From Flectonema sp. DT1601 (lineage: Eukaryota; Euglenozoa; Diplonemea; Diplonemida; Diplonemidae): 64,000 nucleotides of DNA. The translations under genes and the position numbers were made by a program. The DNA lies in the NCBI GenBank assembly GCA_964019425.1, contig OZ025790.1, positions 186,001 through 250,000 of the forward strand, written 5' to 3'. Under the pieces are notes generated by a model. It saw only the letters and a list, made by a program, of their open reading frames with translations. It had not been told where the DNA came from and searched no databases. Shown piece by piece: positions 60,016 to 64,000 of the stretch; the first letter of the stretch is position 1, and each line of letters begins with the position of its first letter.

Positions 60016-60456
60016 TCAGAGGATAAGACGAGCAGCAGTGAATCCAGTGATTGAAAGTCCACCAACGTATGACAACGATCTCCATGGCTGAATTTGAAGG
60101 AGGTAGCAGAAGGCGTGGATGAATCTGAATGCGACAAAGGCCCAGATGAGATTAATATCAGCCTCCGTAGCCTTTCCAGAAAGTCCCAACATCAATGCGG
60201 CACCAAACCAGAACGGTTCGTTCTCATAAGCGTTGCTGACGACTGACAACAAACGGTCAGTGTTCTCAAAACTTGGTCCGTACGCTACCAACAACAACCT
60301 CATTACTGCCGCAACTGGTCCACCCATGCCGTGATCTTCCTTCACCTTGTACGTACTGGTCATCATCCTCGTTCTGACGGTTGCCATGTGAGTAAGAGCC
60401 AACTTCATGGTCAACATACCAACTCCCTTGCTGAGTGCGAGTGTGTAGTCAGACAT
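60016..60456 (-). CDS. MAPEG-family protein, copy 3
   Basis: 146 aa. Differs from copies 2 and 4 by HGMGG, FWFGAA, and a short cluster LLQIQPWRSLS where they have LLGVQPWRALS. The cluster comes from adjacent base changes (AATTTGAAGG for AACACCAAGG on the + strand), a patch typical of gene conversion. All motifs are intact. Start-to-start distance to copy 2 is 1547 bases. Confidence 0.92.
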   Translation of the reverse strand: MSDYTLALSKGVGMLTMKLALTHMATVRTRMMTSTYKVKEDHGMGGPVAAVMRLLLVAYGPSFENTDRLLSVVSNAYENEPFWFGAALMLGLSGKATEADINLIWAFVAFRFIHAFCYLLQIQPWRSLSYVGGLSITGFTAARLIL

Positions 60457-61307
60457 TTTAATGACGAGTTGGTTTTAAAAAGTGGAAAGCTGTGGAAAGT
60501 TAAAATAATTACAAAACACTTTCCCAGTTCCACACAACATACAAAACAACTAAAATACGCATCGATGACATCTATGATAGAATCCTGAAGGGGAATAATA
60601 TTATTTTCTTATTTTAAAACTCTCAACACCAGCTCTTCATCGCAAATGGGTTAAAATTTAACTCCTTTGAAAGAATTCTGACAGGCAACACGATGACAAT
60701 TTCTTATCAAACCGTTAATTGTTTATTACCTTGTGAATAGCAGGGAACACACAATTTAATTATAATCATAATAACAATTATAATAAAAACAGCATCCTAT
60801 TATAAGTTAGTTGGAATATGAGTTTATTTTAAAAAAAGTGCGCCAAATCAAAAAAATATAAAAAAAGGGAAGACTAATAAAAACACATTGTTCTGCTGTT
60901 CCATAGTTAGTTATATAATCCATTGCTGTATATTATGAGTGCCCTAGGAGGGTAACTCACAGTAACAACTGAGGACCCAATAGTATTAATTATAGATAGT
61001 GGCAGTTATCACAAATAAATAAATAAATAAATAATCAACTCAATCAAGGTTCTCTGAAACAGAAAGACTTGCGGGCTCCTGCGCTACCAATGAAATAGTC
61101 CACAAAGTAGTGCAGAAGTCTTCTTACTCGAAAATTATAAATGAAATAGGAAATAATATGAATACTTTATAAAGCATTTCTTCGGAGGGGAATTGCTTTT
61201 CGTCTTTCTTTCGTTGTTGTTTCTTGCTCTTACTCAATGAAAAGGAAGAGAAAGGAAAATAAACAGAAAATTCAAAAACGAGTGCTAACTGACCAAAAGA
61301 GAGCTTA
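60457..61307. other. Spacer between MAPEG copies 3 and 4
   Basis: The conserved upstream block is cut short at ~60753 and followed by AT-rich DNA, then the ~130-bp AACACATTGTTCTGC segment (60880-60985), the (TAAA)n tract and the copy 4 hairpin. Confidence 0.75.
61076..61118 (-). promoter_or_regulatory. 3' hairpin behind MAPEG copy 4
   Basis: Same sequence and fold as behind copies 2 and 3, about 190 bases after the stop. Confidence 0.6.
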
Positions 61308-61748
61308 TCAGAGGATAAGACGAGCAGCAGTGAATCCAGTGATTGAAAGTCCACCAACGTATGACAACGCTCTCCATGGCTGAACACCAAGGAGGTAGCA
61401 GAAGGCGTGGATGAACCTGAATGCGACAAAGGCCCAGATGAGATTAATATCAGCCTCCGTAGCCTTTCCAGAAAGTCCCAACATCAATGCGGCACTAAAC
61501 CAGAACGGTTCGTTCTCATAAGCGTTGCTGACGACTGACAACAAACGATCGGTGTTCTCAAAACTTGGTCCGTACGCTACCAACAACAACCTCATTACTG
61601 CCGCAACTGGTCCACCGATGCCGTGATCTTCCTTCACTTTGTACGTACTGGTCATCATCCTCGTTCTGACGGTTGCCATGTGAGTAAGAGCCAACTTCAT
61701 GGTCAACATACCAACTCCCTTGCCGAGTGCGAGTGTGTAGTCAGACAT
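61308..61748 (-). CDS. MAPEG-family protein, copy 4
   Basis: 146 aa, the first of the four in transcription order. Same motifs (MATVRTRMMTSTYKVKED, NAYENEPFWFSAALM, RFIHAFCYLLGVQPWRALS). Start-to-start distance to copy 3 is 1292 bases. The upstream conserved block (62265-62450) lies farther away than in the others because of a ~350-bp AT-rich insert. Confidence 0.92.
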   Translation of the reverse strand: MSDYTLALGKGVGMLTMKLALTHMATVRTRMMTSTYKVKEDHGIGGPVAAVMRLLLVAYGPSFENTDRLLSVVSNAYENEPFWFSAALMLGLSGKATEADINLIWAFVAFRFIHAFCYLLGVQPWRALSYVGGLSITGFTAARLIL

Positions 61749-62560
61749 TTTAATGACGAGTTGGTTTTAAAAAGTGGAAAGCTGTGGAAAGTTATAATAA
61801 TTACAAAACACTTTCCCAGTTCCACACAACATACAAAACAACTAAAATACGCATCGATGACATCTATGATAGAATCCTGAAGGGGAATAATATTATTATT
61901 TTATTTTGAAACTCTCAACACCAGCTTTTCGTCGTAGAACTATTTTCATTTCTGCTTTCTGTTTTTTTTTATGTTGTTTTATTCATTTCATTTTTACTAA
62001 ATTTTCAGATATGATCAAATAATTTTTTTTTCTTTTTTTTCCGCAAGCAAAATAAAAGAGCAAAAAAAAGCACTGAAAAGGAAAAGAAAAAAACGATAAC
62101 AACAAACGTAAGGCATTTCATAGGTTTATTTAAACTCGTTTGAAAGAAGAACAAAAAACTGATAGGTAACACAGTGACAATTTTTGTAGAACCGCGTCCA
62201 CACAGTAAGCTGCAGTTTAAATATTCACCACCAAAAAATACCGTTATTGTTTTGTTTTATTTTGTGAATAGCAGGGAACACACAGTATTTGTAACACACT
62301 TCTACTAAAAGATTAGAATGATATCACATGGTGAACTCTACACAACAACGAAACAGTAGCAACGTAACACTCAATCTTGTTAGGATTGTTGTGTCATCGT
62401 CAGCTTTCCATCACATTGTCTGATTGTAGGCAGAAGTTACTGATGTAGAGACCATGACTAACGACCATCTGTCAATATAAAAAAAATTTTTTTTCTTCAC
62501 ATGTGAATAGCAAAACACAGAATTTCACCCACGCAACACAAATTATATTTAAAAAAAAAA

Positions 62561-62595
<35 letters not shown>

Positions 62596-64000
62596 CACCA
62601 TGATGAAAATAATACATGCGAGAAAGATATTAATACAATAAGAGGGAGAATAAATGACTAACTTGATGATACTCTCTTTGAGCTGCATCATGAAAGGTAA
62701 AGAATGAAAATATTTTATTTTACTTATTTATTTTACGAAGCCAAGGAATCCAGCTCAACAGAGGGGTAACAGCAATATCGCTACCAGCCAACCACGAGAC
62801 TCTCACAGACGATAAGAGACGTAGAACAACCTGAAACGTACAACCACCGCCTGCGCGAGCAGACAGTGTTAGAGACGGCTGATAGTTAGAATATGAGTTT
62901 ATTATAAAAAAGTGCACTAAAATAAAATATAAAAAAGAAAAGTTATAAAAACACATTGTTCTGCTGTTCCATAGTGATAGTTAGTATCATTAATTTTAGA
63001 ACAGAAAAAGTGAGAATAAGAAAAGTAGAGATTAGTAAAAGAAAAGTATTCATTTCTGCAGTTTCCTAACATCAAAGGGTAATAGAATATGTAGTTTCAG
63101 GAGCCTTAATCTTATACTACTTGTCCCTTTTTAGTCCTTCATCAGTAAGTTCTAAGGGACTTCATTCTATGTTGAAGTTGCTATCGTTCAAAGATGAATG
63201 CTGTTCTATAATGATAGTTAGTCAGTTATATAATCCAACGTTACTGTATATTATGAGTGCTAGGCTGATGACGCATAATTTTCTAAATAAGACGAAAAGG
63301 TGTTCTAAACGAAATAACATTGTAACCCAGAGAATAGTAATTCTGAACACAGCGAAATAGAAAAAAAATATCTGGACATAAAATAACGTCTCTTAGTCAG
63401 AATAAGTTTCTTCTCCGACTTTTTCGGTGAAAAAAAAATAAAAAAATAAAAAAAATAAAATGGAAAGGCAACAAAAGTGATTTTGCTGATGTCTCCCCAT
63501 GTTGATAATTATGTACGAGAAAAAAAAAAAACGAAATGAGTCCATCTGCTGAGACATCCTATTTTCATGCATACTACGAACAGTTAGACAGCAGTCAATG
63601 TTGTTGTTGTTGTTGTTGTTGTTTTTTTTTTTTTTTCCCCTTCCAGTTAAAGAGGTTTCTAACTCAGAAAAATCATCACAAAACATATTTCACAGAAAAA
63701 AGTGATTAAAAAAAAAAAAAAACCCACTAAAAAAAATGGCTTAAAAAACAGAGATTTTAGTCTCACCCCTATTTCAATTATCAAATTGACAAGTGATCGT
63801 ACTATCAACTTTGTTAGTATTAAAACGATCATCAGTCAATTAATAAAAAAAACAACAACAAAAAATTTCAATCAAATGCGTTTGTAGCTGAGTTAGTTAA
63901 TAAGAGGATGGTCTCTCTTTTTCTCTTTTAGAGGGATAAACGATGATGTTGACACCTAACATCCGATAAATACATCAGCGATGCCAATACTCGCACGATT
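61749..64000. other. Non-coding right end with diverged MAPEG-spacer blocks
   Basis: Holds an AT-rich insert (61915-62265), the MAPEG upstream block (62265-62450), an (ATA)n tract (62561-62592), a GC-richer ~140-bp island (62740-62880), partial copies of the ~130-bp spacer segment (62940-63000, 63200-63260), dispersed-repeat copy E and an (TTG)n tract (63600-63621). An A-box-like TAGCTGAGTTAGTT near 63884-63900 lacks a B-box. No supported gene. Confidence 0.6.
63371..63430 (+). repeat. Dispersed repeat, copy E (3' part only)
   Basis: CTGGACATAAAATAACGTCT, CTTAGTCAGAATAAG, TTTCTTCTCCGACTTTTTCGGTG, then A-rich. The tail hairpin CCGA/TCGG is kept although its loop differs. Confidence 0.75.

Noticed and set aside
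63880-63960. TAGCTGAGTTAGTT as a tRNA A-box
   Set aside because: No B-box or cloverleaf in the following 100 bases; may only be chance.
1-64000. CRISPR arrays, prokaryotic operons or ribosome binding sites
   Set aside because: Spliceosomal introns, mitochondrial and ciliary genes show this is eukaryotic nuclear DNA; no spaced direct-repeat array is present.
1-64000. Retroviral, LTR or Polinton-type elements
   Set aside because: No reverse transcriptase, integrase, capsid or long direct terminal repeats were seen; the two mobile elements found have inverted repeats.

Overview
Eukaryotic nuclear DNA from what looks like a free-living flagellate protist. It holds about 20 protein-coding genes, and every one lies on the minus strand over the full 64 kb. 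Coding regions are compact and mostly uninterrupted, with standard TAA/TAG/TGA stops. The gaps are AT-rich and full of poly(A)/poly(T) runs of about 15-35 bases. Most genes have a clear AG splice acceptor (often Y-rich or ACAG) only 5-35 bases before the ATG. One-directional gene order plus an acceptor beside nearly every start codon suggests polycistronic transcription with spliced-leader trans-splicing, as in Euglenozoa (diplonemids, bodonids). That placement is inference. A ciliary CYB5D1 homologue and a calcyphosine-like protein fit a flagellated cell.

Layout, in + coordinates; transcription runs right to left. 0-7 kb: a secreted protein cut by the window edge, a duplicated Cys-rich membrane protein, a calcyphosine-like EF-hand protein and an NSRP1-like splicing factor. 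7-11.4 kb: a gene-poor stretch with a 770-bp inverted-repeat element and one copy of a dispersed repeat. 11.4-17.5 kb: a mitochondrial carrier, frataxin, ferroportin and CYB5D1; two or three of these concern iron, haem or mitochondria. 18.3-20.1 kb: a decayed DNA transposon with ~190-bp terminal inverted repeats. 20.5-30.7 kb: a 3401-residue surface protein with 48 EGF-like modules. 30.9-37 kb: a Golgi-type glycosyltransferase-like protein and a spliced coiled-coil protein. 37.9-53.4 kb: a large SOS1-like Na+/H+ exchanger, a SAC-domain phosphoinositide phosphatase, MON1 (two introns) and a 2083-residue armadillo-repeat protein. 54.4-56.6 kb: a MORN-repeat/PDZ protein made from three exons and a small orphan ORF. 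57-62 kb: four tandem MAPEG (microsomal glutathione transferase-like) genes. 62-64 kb: non-coding repeats.

Five cis-introns (73-103 bp) were inferred by joining frames of host genes. They extend MON1 to 699 aa and the coiled-coil protein to 575 aa, and join the MORN and PDZ parts into one 530-aa protein. SAC phosphatase and MON1 lie next to each other and both act in endolysosomal phosphoinositide/Rab7 traffic. The most interesting signals are the one-way gene array with acceptors, a dispersed ~125-bp repeat ending in a conserved hairpin, a three-module super-repeat in the EGF protein, and a conserved hairpin behind each MAPEG gene.
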